The notes beneath the pieces were generated by a model, which did not search any database, was not told where the DNA came from, and worked only from the letters and a program-made list of their open reading frames with translations. Positions 8,680-16,776 of a DNA stretch of 39,264 nucleotides are shown here, one piece after another. Position 1 is the stretch's first letter. The number at the start of each line of letters is the position of its first letter. Both the position numbers and the translations under genes were made by a program. The stretch is taken from NCBI GenBank assembly GCA_018433835.1, contig JAHDQM010000019.1, positions 1-39,264 of the forward strand, read 5' to 3'. The stretch comes from Methanoculleus sp. GTDB taxonomy: Archaea; Halobacteriota; Methanomicrobia; Methanomicrobiales; Methanoculleaceae.

Positions 8680-9759
8680 TCATTGGGACCGTGCGGCCGC
8701 ACAGACCATGACAATCATTTTTCCGGCGATTCCGTCGCCATAGGGGTTCTTCCAGCCGGACTTCCAGGCAGCTATCGAGCGGACCCCTTCAAGGATCTTC
8801 CCTGAGTCGGCCCCTACCAGGATGTTCGATCCGACGTCCAGCGTCTCGGGCCGCTCCGTGTCGTAGCGCATCGTAGCGCAGGGAACGCCGAGAACGCAGG
8901 TCTCCTCCTGGACGCCGCCGGAATCGGTCAGCACGAGTTTCGCCTGCGACTCCAGCTGCAGGAACTCCAGGAACCCGAAGGGTTTGGTGAGGTTCAACCC
9001 GTCGACGCCGATGCCGAGTTCCTTGATCCTTTTCTCGGTCCTCGGGTGGACCGGGAAGACGACCGGCAGGGAGAACTCTTTCTGCACCCCCTCGAGCCCT
9101 TTCAGGATCTCCTTGAGCCGTGTCCGGTTGTCCACGTTCTCCTGCCGGTGGGCGGTGACGAGGAAGTACTCACGGGGCTCGAGGTCGAGGTCTTTTAAGA
9201 CGTTGCCTTTTTTCTTCGATAGATCGAGGTTCTGGTATATCGCATCGACGACGGTGTTGCCGGTCACGCAGATCTTCCGGTCCATGATGCCCTCTGCGAG
9301 AAGGTTCACCCGGGCGCTCTCTGTCGGGGCAAAGAGGTAGTCCGAGATATGATCGGTGAGCACCCGGTTGATCTCTTCCGGCATCCAGCGGTTGAAACTC
9401 CGGAGACCCGCTTCGATGTGCCCCACCCGCACATGCAGTTTCGATGCCGCAAGGGCCCCGGCCATAACGGTGTTCGTGTCCCCCTGCACCAGGACGACGT
9501 CGGGGGACTCCTTTTCGAGGACGTCCTCGACGCCGGTCATGATCTTCGCCGTCTGGCCGGCGTGGGTCCCGGAACCCACATCGAGGCTGTAGTCCGGGTC
9601 CGGGAGTTCAAGTTCCTCGAAGAAGAGCCGGTCCATCTCGTAGGAGTAGTGCTGCCCGGTATGAAGGATAAAGTAATCAATACTCCTGCGTTCGCACTCC
9701 CTGATGACGGGAGACATCTTGATGATCTCCGGCCGTGTGCCGAGTATCACTCCGATCAT
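8680..9759 (-). CDS. wecB: UDP-N-acetylglucosamine 2-epimerase (non-hydrolysing)
   Basis: 359 aa, normal family length. Begins MIGVILGTRPEIIKMSPVI, with HTGQHYSYEMD, GDTNTVMAGALAA, VGHIEAGLRS, PEEINR, VTAHRQENVDNR and TDSGGVQEE, all conserved in WecB/MnaA. It interconverts UDP-GlcNAc and UDP-ManNAc and so feeds wecC directly downstream. The frame extends 14 codons further, but ATG 9759 has GGAGAGGTG immediately upstream at correct spacing and starts at the family's conserved N-terminus. Confidence 0.92.
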   Translation of the reverse strand: MIGVILGTRPEIIKMSPVIRECERRSIDYFILHTGQHYSYEMDRLFFEELELPDPDYSLDVGSGTHAGQTAKIMTGVEDVLEKESPDVVLVQGDTNTVMAGALAASKLHVRVGHIEAGLRSFNRWMPEEINRVLTDHISDYLFAPTESARVNLLAEGIMDRKICVTGNTVVDAIYQNLDLSKKKGNVLKDLDLEPREYFLVTAHRQENVDNRTRLKEILKGLEGVQKEFSLPVVFPVHPRTEKRIKELGIGVDGLNLTKPFGFLEFLQLESQAKLVLTDSGGVQEETCVLGVPCATMRYDTERPETLDVGSNILVGADSGKILEGVRSIAAWKSGWKNPYGDGIAGKMIVMVCAAARSQ

Positions 9760-9797
9760 TCTACACCTCTCCTCTGCATCGCACCTTTCACCCCTGT

Positions 9798-10952
9798 TCA
9801 CTCCCGCATTCTTGCAATGAGGGCAAGCATCAGGCCCAGCATGAGTGCGACGGTTCCCGGGATCAGGAGGAACGATGCAAGCATGCCCTGCTCGATCGGG
9901 ACGAGGCCCGTTTTACTGAATCCCTGGAGAAACTGAAGCAGGAAATAGATCCCGGCAAGCATCGCGGCGAGCCCCGGCAGGCCGATGTGCAGGAGAGGTC
10001 TCTTCTCCACGGCGAGCCAGAATATCGATCCGAGCACCTCCATTCCGTGAGACAGGGGGTTCTTTGTTGATGTGTCGAAATCACCGTATCTGCAGTTAAT
10101 CGGCGTCTCCCCGATACGCAGGTGCTTCTCCTGGGCGATCCGGAGCATCTCGGATTCGGTCGAAAAGTCATCCTTTCGTAGCGTGCCGAGCATCGATTCC
10201 ATGGTCTTTCTGTTCAGTGCCCGAAAGCCGCATTGTGAGTCTGTTATCGAACTGCCGGTACTGGAGGCGATATCGAGCACTGCCCGGCCGAACCGCCGGT
10301 AGAAGGGCATCTGGCCGAAGGTCCGAAAGCCGATGACGAGGTCGGCGGTATCGGCGAGGATCGGCTCAACCAGGAGAGGTATCTCCCCGGGGTTGTGCTG
10401 GCCGTCTCCGTCCATGAGGACCAGACAGTCATAGTTGTGCTCGACTGCATACTTAAGAGCGCTCTTTATCCCCTGTCCCTTCCCTTTCCGGGCTCCGTGC
10501 GAGATGACGGTCGCCCCGGCATCCCGGGCAACCTTCACGGTGTTGTCCGTGCACCCGTCATCGATCACCAGAACCTCGTCGACATGCTGCCGGGCCCGGA
10601 GAACGACGGAACCGATCGCAACCTCCTCGTCGAAACAGGGGATCGCCGCAAGTGTCCTCATCGTGCCCGGCCGGCGAGACGGGATGGCGGCAGCCTCGGC
10701 GGTCTCGCTCGCCATCCGCCGTTTCCCCGGAGCTGTCGGCGTCCGTAGAGGATTGATCTGCTCCTGGACCTCGTAACGGAGGGCAGGGACGTCTATCGGG
10801 CTCTCCTGTCCGATGCTCCGGGGTACATGCCGTTCAATCCATCTGTCACTCTCTGCATCTATGTACTGCGGCAATGGCACAGTTGTTTCTTCGGCGAACC
10901 ACCCCTCTACGTGAGCGGGCGGCCTCGCCCGAACCGGATCCTTGTCGTACAT
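9798..10952 (-). CDS. Glycosyltransferase family 2 (DPM1-like) with N-terminal extension and two C-terminal TM helices
   Basis: 384 aa. GT-A catalytic domain from about residue 98 (TLAAIPCFDEEVAIGSVV), with VIDDGCTDNT and the metal-binding LVLMDGDGQHNP. Two hydrophobic helices follow at about 320-342 and 355-378, typical of archaeal dolichyl-phosphate-sugar synthases. The first 97 residues are an unusual polar extension; ATG 10952 is nevertheless supported by GAGGGG seven bases upstream and a TATA box at about 10994-11004. Internal ATGs at 10715 and 10661 are alternatives. First gene of the operon; probably attaches a sugar to a dolichyl-phosphate carrier at the membrane. Specificity unknown. 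Confidence 0.87.
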   Translation of the reverse strand: MYDKDPVRARPPAHVEGWFAEETTVPLPQYIDAESDRWIERHVPRSIGQESPIDVPALRYEVQEQINPLRTPTAPGKRRMASETAEAAAIPSRRPGTMRTLAAIPCFDEEVAIGSVVLRARQHVDEVLVIDDGCTDNTVKVARDAGATVISHGARKGKGQGIKSALKYAVEHNYDCLVLMDGDGQHNPGEIPLLVEPILADTADLVIGFRTFGQMPFYRRFGRAVLDIASSTGSSITDSQCGFRALNRKTMESMLGTLRKDDFSTESEMLRIAQEKHLRIGETPINCRYGDFDTSTKNPLSHGMEVLGSIFWLAVEKRPLLHIGLPGLAAMLAGIYFLLQFLQGFSKTGLVPIEQGMLASFLLIPGTVALMLGLMLALIARMRE

Positions 10953-11361
10953 CCGCTTTCCCCTCTTGACGTACTGAAACGGGACTGTGCTGGCATATAT
11001 TAATAGGTTATTATTAAACTTAACCAGTTAACTATCTGGGTAATAGATCTAATTTGGTTAACAAATGTGCGCTCAAAACTGTATCTGAGTATTTAAGCAT
11101 TTCTGATTGGGAAAGGGAGTCTATTATCCTGCAGTATGAATGGATAAAGTATCCATATGTTGCGATTCCGGCGATGTTCGGTCTTATCGGGTATCACCAT
11201 CCGGAAGCATTAAGTTCAGCAGCCCCGGATGGTGGGCAGAACGCCTGATTTCTCCTGCCGCACCCCGTTTGGAAGATCTATTGCCTGCGGCCTGATCCTT
11301 TCGAAAACAGAGGTAATAAAGAGGGTCTGTTTCCCTATCCTCTCAGAACGCCATTGCCGTA
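10953..11361. promoter_or_regulatory. AT-rich promoter region of the polysaccharide operon
   Basis: On the minus strand ATTAATATAT at 11004-10995 is a TATA box about 45 bp ahead of the GT2 start; a purine-rich box sits directly beyond it. Just upstream are TTAACCAGTTAAC and TTTGGTTAACAAA (about 11019-11065), which share the GTTAAC core and could be an operator. No convincing gene: a TTG-started 64-codon frame at 11054 has no ribosome-binding site. The rest, up to the truA stop, shows nothing recognisable. Confidence 0.5.
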
Positions 11362-12171
11362 TCAGAAAGTTTTATATTTGGGTGTGTCCGGCGCAAGGCG
11401 TGCGGCCACCTCCGCCATGACGGCGTGGTAGCGGTGGCGGTCGGCAAGGTGCCGGCGACTCTTCTCATCGATCGGGAGCGGCGTAAAGGAGACTCCGCAA
11501 TCGATATCCCAGAGGACCAGTCCCTCGGGGGGGGCTGCAGGAATTCTCTGCTCCACCGGCCCCCTAAAGAGCCGTGAAATCTCTCCGGCGCCGGCCTCGC
11601 CCCTCCCCGCCCGTTCGAGCGCTGTCGCCATGCACCGAACCATATTCCAGAGGAAACTCTCCCCCGTCACCTCGAAGACGGCAAACGGCCCGTCCGCAAA
11701 GACCCGTGCCGCAAGGATCGTCCTCTCCGGGTTCCGGTCGCTTGCGCGGGAAAACGAGGAGAAGTCGTGCCGCCCGAGAAACTCCTGCGCCGCTTCGTGC
11801 ATGGCGGCGGTGTCGCCCGGGGCAGGGAAGAAGTCGTAGCGGTAAGTCCTCGATGCGGCGCTGTACCGGGGGTGGAACCCGTCCGGCACTCCGGCCCACG
11901 CCGTACACCAGATGTCGGCCGGGAGCACCTCGTTCAGCGCTTCGATCGCCCGCTCCGGCTTATCGGTCGAAAACGAGCAGACCTGGCCCCGGGCGTGCAC
12001 CCCGCGATCGGTGCGGCCGGCGGTGACGAAGTTTGCCTCCCGCCAGTCGTCGAAGAGCCCAAGAAGCCTGCAGGCCTCGATGAACTCGCCCTCCACGGTG
12101 CGGAGCCCCGGCTGCATCTGCGAGCCGAAGAAACGGTCCCCGAAATACGAGAAGCGGAATGCCAGATTCAT
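11362..12171 (-). CDS. truA: tRNA pseudouridine(38-40) synthase TruA
   Basis: 269 aa. N-terminus [20 protein letters not shown], catalytic aspartate in [14 protein letters not shown], then [14 protein letters not shown] and the C-terminal FLWNMVRCM, all TruA hallmarks. It isomerises uridines 38-40 in the anticodon arm of many tRNAs. The frame is open far upstream but the real start is ATG 12171, where the family begins and where ATGA overlaps the stop of the PHP gene, giving a two-gene operon. Confidence 0.93.
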   Translation of the reverse strand: MNLAFRFSYFGDRFFGSQMQPGLRTVEGEFIEACRLLGLFDDWREANFVTAGRTDRGVHARGQVCSFSTDKPERAIEALNEVLPADIWCTAWAGVPDGFHPRYSAASRTYRYDFFPAPGDTAAMHEAAQEFLGRHDFSSFSRASDRNPERTILAARVFADGPFAVFEVTGESFLWNMVRCMATALERAGRGEAGAGEISRLFRGPVEQRIPAAPPEGLVLWDIDCGVSFTPLPIDEKSRRHLADRHRYHAVMAEVAARLAPDTPKYKTF

Positions 12172-12833
12172 TGGTATACCGTTCGCCGTATCCTGCGGAG
12201 AGCGCCCCTGATAGACTGGCGGGTGTAGGTGTGGAGCGGGGTCATCCTCCCCCCCGCCATCGTCCGCCCTCCCCGGATTGCGGAGAGAATAGAGGCCGCA
12301 TCCGGTTCGGCCGTGACATACGTTACTCCGAACCCGACGTAACGCGCGTTGTGGGCGTCGCTCCCGGCAACGCCGGGTTTTCCGAATCTCCGTGCGATGA
12401 CTGCGGCTTTCCTGTTCGCCGACCCGGTGATGTAGCGGCTGTTGAAGACCTCCACCGCATCCACCGCTCCGATACCCGCTGCGAGTCTCCTCCCGACGCC
12501 GTGGCGCCAGCGGTGGTAGGGGTGGGGGAGGATGAGGAGAGCCCCCCGGGCACGGGCCAGGGCGACGGTCTCGAAGAAGTCGCGCCCTGCCGGCAGGGGT
12601 TCGGTGACCCCGAGAGCGAGCAGGTGGCCCTGTCTTGTCGATATCTCGGTGCCCGGGATCACGATCACGGGGGTGTCGCACTCGAGGGCGTAGCGGGCGC
12701 CTTCCACCGTGTCGTGGTCGGTGATCGCGATGGCATCGAGGCCGACCGCCTCCGCTCTGCGCAGGATCTCCTCCACGCTACTCTCTCCGTCCTTGGAGAA
12801 CCTTGTGTGGACATGCAGGTCGCACCGCAGCAT
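12168..12833 (-). CDS. PHP-domain phosphoesterase
   Basis: 221 aa single PHP domain. Metal ligands are visible in [13 protein letters not shown] (residues 4-16), ITDHDTVEG (about 37-45), [14 protein letters not shown] and GSDAHN, matching the TIM-barrel phosphoesterase family related to YciV/RNase AM and histidinol phosphatase. Starts at ATG 12833, 44 bp from the divergent DHPS-like gene; overlaps truA by four bases. A 3',5'-nucleotide bisphosphate phosphatase or 5'-3' exonuclease role is possible, but the substrate cannot be assigned from sequence. Confidence 0.85.
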   Translation of the reverse strand: MLRCDLHVHTRFSKDGESSVEEILRRAEAVGLDAIAITDHDTVEGARYALECDTPVIVIPGTEISTRQGHLLALGVTEPLPAGRDFFETVALARARGALLILPHPYHRWRHGVGRRLAAGIGAVDAVEVFNSRYITGSANRKAAVIARRFGKPGVAGSDAHNARYVGFGVTYVTAEPDAASILSAIRGGRTMAGGRMTPLHTYTRQSIRGALRRIRRTVYQ

Positions 12834-12877
12834 GAGATCAGATTATTTGTCATCCTCTGAATAATAAGTGAAGTGTT
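12834..12877. promoter_or_regulatory. Divergent promoter between PHP and DHPS-like genes
   Basis: A 44-bp spacer with AATAATAAG at about 12860-12868 on the plus strand and its complement CTTATTATT on the minus strand. Both messages would have very short or no leaders. Confidence 0.4.
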
Positions 12878-14302
12878 ATGCGCATTCTCCTCCCGACCGG
12901 ATCGGCAACAGCCGGAATCGTGAAGGCGGCGGCTGAGCTGTTCAGCGACCGCTACGAGACAGATGTGGCGATCACCGGCGAGATCGCGTCGTTTCTTACC
13001 CCCGGCGAACTCCGCAGGCTGCTTGGTGGCGGCAACTACGATATGGCGATCGTCTCCGGGATGTGCACCGCATCCTTCGCCGACGTCGAGCGCGAGACCG
13101 GCATCCCGGTCTACCGGGGCCCGCGGCATGCGGCCGACCTCCCGCTGGTCCTTTCGGTGCTTGACCGCATCAGGCTCTCAAAGACCATCCCCGCCGACGA
13201 GTTCCTCGCACAGACCCGTCGCGAGGAAGCCTGCCGGCAGGTGGCGCTCCGCGAGGCGGAGGCGGAGGCGGAGTTCATTATCCGGGGCACAAAGATCGGC
13301 GGGGGTTCGAGGATGAAGGTGCTCGCGGAGATCATGGACGCGTACAAGCGCGACGATCTCCTTGCCGATGTCCGGCGGTTCTTTGCCGACGGGGCCGATG
13401 TCGTCGACCTGGGGTTCGGGTTCGACGCGACCCCCGACGACGTGAAGAGGTGTTTTTCGGCCCTCGCGGAGGTTGAAGGCCCTCTCGCCGTCGATACGCA
13501 GGATCCCTCCCTCATCGCGGCGGCGCTCTTCCGCGCCGACCTGGTGCTCTCCCTGCACGAGGGAAACATTCCCGTCGTCGGGGAGGCGGTTGCACAAGCC
13601 GGGGCGGCCGCGGTCGTGGTGCCGCGTGAGCGGACGCTCTCCGAGAACCTTGCGGCCGCCGAGGCGGCCGGGATCCGCTGCCTGATCGCCGATCCTCTCC
13701 TCCAGCCGGTGGGGTCCGGGCTGACGGGATCGCTCGCCGGGTTTTCGGAGGTACCGCGCCCGCTCTTCTTCGGGGCGGGCAACGTCGTGGAGCTGCTGGA
13801 CGCCGACTCCCCCGGGGCGAACGCGCTGCTCGCGGGGATGGCGCACGAGGTCGGGGCCGCCGTCGTCTTCACGAGCGAACACAGCGACAAGACGGTCGGG
13901 TCTGTCGCGGAGATGCGGCGGGCGACAGAGATGATGGCCCTCGCGACCGACCGCCCGTACCCCAAAGACCTGGGGCTCGACCTCCTGATTCTGAAGGAGA
14001 AACGGCGGCGGCGTGAACCTCCGCTGGAGTACGGCAGTATTGTGGATGCGCACCCCGTGCCGGACGAGATCGTCTACGACCCCCTCGGGTGCATCCGCAT
14101 CGGCATCGAGGAGGACTGTATCGTCGCGATTCACAAGGATTGTGCCGTACGGGGGAGGCGCTGGGAAGACGTCTTTTACACGCTCCTCGAGAACGGGAGC
14201 CTCTCCCGGCTCGACCACGCCGCTTACCTCGGAAAAGAACTCTTCAAGGCGGAACTCGCCATCCGGTACAGGAGGAGTTTCGAACAGGACGGGCCGTTCT
14301 GA
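12878..14302 (+). CDS. Dihydropteroate synthase-like protein (TIGR00284 / DUF6513 family)
   Basis: 474 aa. N-terminal domain (MRILLPTGSATAGIVKAAAE) of the DUF6513 type, followed from about residue 150 by a TIM-barrel dihydropteroate-synthase-like domain (MKVLAEIMDA, DGADVVDLGFGFDATPDDV, PLAVDTQDPSLI). This family is characteristic of methanogens and a few other archaea (MJ0107-like) and has been suggested to take part in tetrahydromethanopterin assembly, in place of classical DHPS; that role is inferred from family and not shown here. The C-terminal ~100 residues (YDPLGCIRIGIEEDCIVAIH) are a separate conserved module. Starts at ATG 12878, likely leaderless. Confidence 0.85.
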   Translation: MRILLPTGSATAGIVKAAAELFSDRYETDVAITGEIASFLTPGELRRLLGGGNYDMAIVSGMCTASFADVERETGIPVYRGPRHAADLPLVLSVLDRIRLSKTIPADEFLAQTRREEACRQVALREAEAEAEFIIRGTKIGGGSRMKVLAEIMDAYKRDDLLADVRRFFADGADVVDLGFGFDATPDDVKRCFSALAEVEGPLAVDTQDPSLIAAALFRADLVLSLHEGNIPVVGEAVAQAGAAAVVVPRERTLSENLAAAEAAGIRCLIADPLLQPVGSGLTGSLAGFSEVPRPLFFGAGNVVELLDADSPGANALLAGMAHEVGAAVVFTSEHSDKTVGSVAEMRRATEMMALATDRPYPKDLGLDLLILKEKRRRREPPLEYGSIVDAHPVPDEIVYDPLGCIRIGIEEDCIVAIHKDCAVRGRRWEDVFYTLLENGSLSRLDHAAYLGKELFKAELAIRYRRSFEQDGPF

Positions 14303-14367
14303 ACGGCCAGCTCCTGTAGATTTTTCATGATGGAGGGGGCCGGCCCCGGTCCGGGGATTTGGGCTCC

Positions 14368-14398
14368 TGGAAATATAATAATATTTATATATTTATGT
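14368..14398 (+). promoter_or_regulatory. AT-rich promoter of the cupredoxin/fasciclin gene
   Basis: An uninterrupted A/T tract (AAATATAATAATATTTATAT...) in GC-rich surroundings contains several TATA-box matches. With transcription starting about 25 bp downstream, the message would carry a leader of roughly 130 bases, long for this genome. Confidence 0.5.
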
Positions 14399-14454
14399 GG
14401 TTATTTTCCGGTCCGTGGCAGCGGCGAGCGGTGCCGAACTCTTCGGACGGTATC

Positions 14455-14529
14455 ATGAACCACCGGAGATGAGAAGTGTGTTCAGGGTCCGGCTTCGGGG
14501 TGCCGGCCGTTCTCCCTGCCGTGGTTCAT
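14455..14529 (+). promoter_or_regulatory. Structured 5' leader, nested stem-loop
   Basis: ATGAACCAC (14455-14463) pairs perfectly with GTGGTTCAT (14521-14529). Inside, GGAGA (14465-14469) pairs with TCTCC (14511-14515), and GGTCCGGC (14486-14493) pairs with GCCGGCC (14502-14508) with one bulged T. The three nested stems lie entirely within the predicted leader, 17 bases before the ATG at 14547. A cis-acting RNA or an operator are both possible. Confidence 0.4.
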
Positions 14530-14546
14530 AAACGTGGTGAGACTGC

Positions 14547-15827
14547 ATGAGAAGGAATTCAACCATACTCGGGCTCGTAGCGGCCCTGGCCATCGGACTC
14601 GTTGCCCTGCCGGTTCTCGCGGCGACCGCCGACGTCGATATCCGCGGCGGTGCATACATCCCCGCCTCGCTCACGGTCGAGGGCAATACAACGGTAACCT
14701 GGACGAATTACGACGAGGTAAGCCATACCGTCACCAGCACGGGAGGGCTCTTCGACTCCGGGCCGATAGAGCAGAACGAGACGTTCGATCACACGTTCAA
14801 CGATACGGGGACCTACCCGTACGGCTGTACGCTCAACGCCTCGACGCAACGGACACCCATGCAGGGTGTCGTCATCGTCGTCCCCGAGGGGATGATGGTG
14901 GCTCCGGACGAGAACGTGACCCCCGGGGAAGAGCCGGCGAACATGACGCTGGCCGATCTGGTCGCCGGGAGTGAGAACCTGACCTCCTTTGCGGACGCCG
15001 TCGAGGATACCGGTCTCACGCAGACGGTGCTCGCCGCCGGAGGGCCGTATACGGTCTTCGCCCCGGAGAATGCCGCCTTTGAGGCTCTCGGCAACGAGAC
15101 CCTTGCCGGCCTTTCGAACGATACGGAGACGCTTGATGCCCTGCTCATGCACCATGTGGTGAGGGGGAACTATACCGTAGAAGATCTGGTGACAGAGGCG
15201 AACGCCACCGGAAACGAGACGGTTCTTGAGACGCTCGCCGGAGACAACCTCACCGTCGATGTGGCCGACGGCATCCTCACGGTAGGGAACGCGACCGTCG
15301 TCGCATCCGATATCACGGCCGACAACGGCATCGTCCACATCATCGACACGGTTCTTGTGCCGCCGGGTCTCGTGCTGCCGGAGAACGTGACCGCGGCAGA
15401 GAACGTGACTTCCACTGCCGAGGCGAACGTCACCATCGCGTCGCCGGAGGAGGGCGCCAACGTCACTGCCGGGAACGTCACGGTGAGCGTGAACGTCACG
15501 AACTTCACGCTGGTGGAGCCGACCGGGCAGGCGAACGCAACGGGCGAGGGGCACCTGCACTACTACCTGGACGCCCCGGTGCCGACGAATGAGAGCGCTC
15601 CCGCCATCCCGGAGACCGGGGACTACGTCGTCTCCGCGAACACCTCCTACACCTGGGAGAACGTGACGGCGGGCGAGCACAACCTCTCGGTCCAGCTGGT
15701 CAATAACGACCACACACCGGTCACCCCGCTCGTATTCGAGACGGTGAACGTCACCGTTGACGGGAACGTGACTCCGGCAGAGAACGCGACCCCGGAGGCC
15801 TCGCCGGAAGGAAGGGTCATCCCTTAA
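14547..15827 (+). CDS. Secreted cupredoxin-fold / fasciclin (FAS1) / DUF4399-like glycoprotein
   Basis: 426 aa with a signal peptide (STILGLVAALAIGLVALPVLAA). Residues about 28-112 form a plastocyanin-like domain (VTWTNYDEVSHTVTS ... GTYPYGC). Residues about 130-275 form a FAS1 domain (LTSFADAVEDTGLTQTVLA, YTVFAPENAAFEAL, DNGIVHIIDTVLVPP). The last ~125 residues resemble a DUF4399 beta domain (GHLHYYLDAPVP ... AGEHNLSVQLV). About 29 N-x-S/T sequons are present, so it is probably heavily N-glycosylated and cell-surface or S-layer associated. The usual copper-ligand histidine after the cysteine is missing. ATG 14547 has GGTGAG upstream. A T-rich terminator follows at 15838-15842. Confidence 0.85.
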   Translation: MRRNSTILGLVAALAIGLVALPVLAATADVDIRGGAYIPASLTVEGNTTVTWTNYDEVSHTVTSTGGLFDSGPIEQNETFDHTFNDTGTYPYGCTLNASTQRTPMQGVVIVVPEGMMVAPDENVTPGEEPANMTLADLVAGSENLTSFADAVEDTGLTQTVLAAGGPYTVFAPENAAFEALGNETLAGLSNDTETLDALLMHHVVRGNYTVEDLVTEANATGNETVLETLAGDNLTVDVADGILTVGNATVVASDITADNGIVHIIDTVLVPPGLVLPENVTAAENVTSTAEANVTIASPEEGANVTAGNVTVSVNVTNFTLVEPTGQANATGEGHLHYYLDAPVPTNESAPAIPETGDYVVSANTSYTWENVTAGEHNLSVQLVNNDHTPVTPLVFETVNVTVDGNVTPAENATPEASPEGRVIP

Positions 15828-15920
15828 ACGATCCCACTTTTTCTTTCCGGACTCCCGCGGGCCGGGCACGCATGCCGAACGCGAGGGCTTATGTTGCCTC
15901 CTCGCCTACCATTCAGTAGA

Positions 15921-16292
15921 ATGGCCATATGCGGGATCAGCAGGGATCTGCTTTCGATGCTCTTCGAACTTGGGCGGGAACATCATCCGAACGAGTTCGT
16001 TGCCGTGCTGCGAGAGAGGAACGGCATTATCCGGGACCTCGACCTGGTGCCCGGCACCATCGTCGGAGAAGAGAGTGCTTCGTTCTTCCTCGATATGCTC
16101 CCGCTGGACATCCACCAGGCCGGCAGCGCCCACAGCCACCCGAACGGCGTCCTCTCCCCCTCACCGGCGGATCTCAGGTTCTTCCCCACGGTGGGGCGGT
16201 ACCACGTCATAGTCGGGTACCCCTACACGGAGAGGGACTGGCGGTGCTACCGGGCGGACGGCAGCGCGACACTTCTTGAGGTGGTCGAGTGA
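15921..16292 (+). CDS. JAMM/MPN-domain metallopeptidase (Mov34/PAD-1 family)
   Basis: 123 aa, a single JAB domain. Glutamate in NEFVAVLRE (about 24-32) and the zinc motif HSHPNGVLSPSPAD (H-x-H-x7-S-x2-D) are intact, so it is expected to be an active metalloprotease. Archaeal relatives remove SAMP/ubiquitin-like modifiers or process small sulfur-carrier proteins. The frame opens 10 codons earlier, but ATG 15921 fits the family start. Its last codon overlaps ribL (GTGA), so the two are translationally coupled; substrate not known. Confidence 0.87.
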   Translation: MAICGISRDLLSMLFELGREHHPNEFVAVLRERNGIIRDLDLVPGTIVGEESASFFLDMLPLDIHQAGSAHSHPNGVLSPSPADLRFFPTVGRYHVIVGYPYTERDWRCYRADGSATLLEVVE

Positions 16293-16729
16293 TCCGCGTG
16301 GTCGCAACGGGGACGTTCGATATCCTCCACCCCGGGCACCTCTACTACTTTGAGGAGTCCCGGAGGCTTGGCGACGAACTCTCCGTGATTGTGGCGCGGG
16401 ACGCGAACGTGAAGCATAAGCCAAGGCCGATCCTCCCGGAGGCGCAAAGGCTCCGGATGGTGCAGGCATTAAAACCGGTCGACCACGCGCTCCTCGGCGA
16501 CCTCCACGATATGTTCCGGCCGATAGCAGAACTCCGGCCCGACATCATCACGCTCGGGTTTAACCAGCATTTCGACGAGGAGCATCTCCGGCAGAGACTC
16601 CGGGACCGCGGGCTCGACGCGGACGTCGTCCGGATACCCGGGTATCCCGGCTCGCTTGCCAGTTCGTCAAAGATCATCGAGCGTATCCTGAACACCCGGG
16701 CCCCTGCCGGCCCTGCCGGTGAGGAGTGA
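16289..16729 (+). CDS. ribL: FAD synthase, archaeal RibL type (FMN adenylyltransferase)
   Basis: 146 aa nucleotidyltransferase. The signature GTFDILHPGHLYYFEE (about 8-23) contains HPGH, and SLASSSKIIERIL near the C-terminus matches the second conserved motif. Length and layout fit archaeal RibL, which transfers AMP from CTP/ATP-dependent chemistry to FMN giving FAD. Starts at GTG 16289 within the stop of the JAMM gene. A generic cytidylyltransferase is an alternative, but the isolated short form in an archaeon favours RibL. Confidence 0.88.
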   Translation: MIRVVATGTFDILHPGHLYYFEESRRLGDELSVIVARDANVKHKPRPILPEAQRLRMVQALKPVDHALLGDLHDMFRPIAELRPDIITLGFNQHFDEEHLRQRLRDRGLDADVVRIPGYPGSLASSSKIIERILNTRAPAGPAGEE

Positions 16730-16776
16730 CTCCGGCCCGGGAAGCGCGGGTGCTCACCCGCAGGTGACGGCGATTC

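Noticed and set aside
11054..11248. 64-codon plus frame with TTG start
   Set aside because: No ribosome-binding site, no family and placed in the AT-rich promoter region of the glycan operon.
12172..12681. Upstream extension of the truA frame
   Set aside because: It overlaps the PHP gene completely, is arginine/proline-rich, and TruA's conserved N-terminus begins at 12171.
14559..15869. 436-codon minus-strand frame opposite the cupredoxin/FAS1 gene
   Set aside because: Arises from GC-rich codon bias; arginine/valine-rich with no domain, while the plus strand has a signal peptide and known domains.
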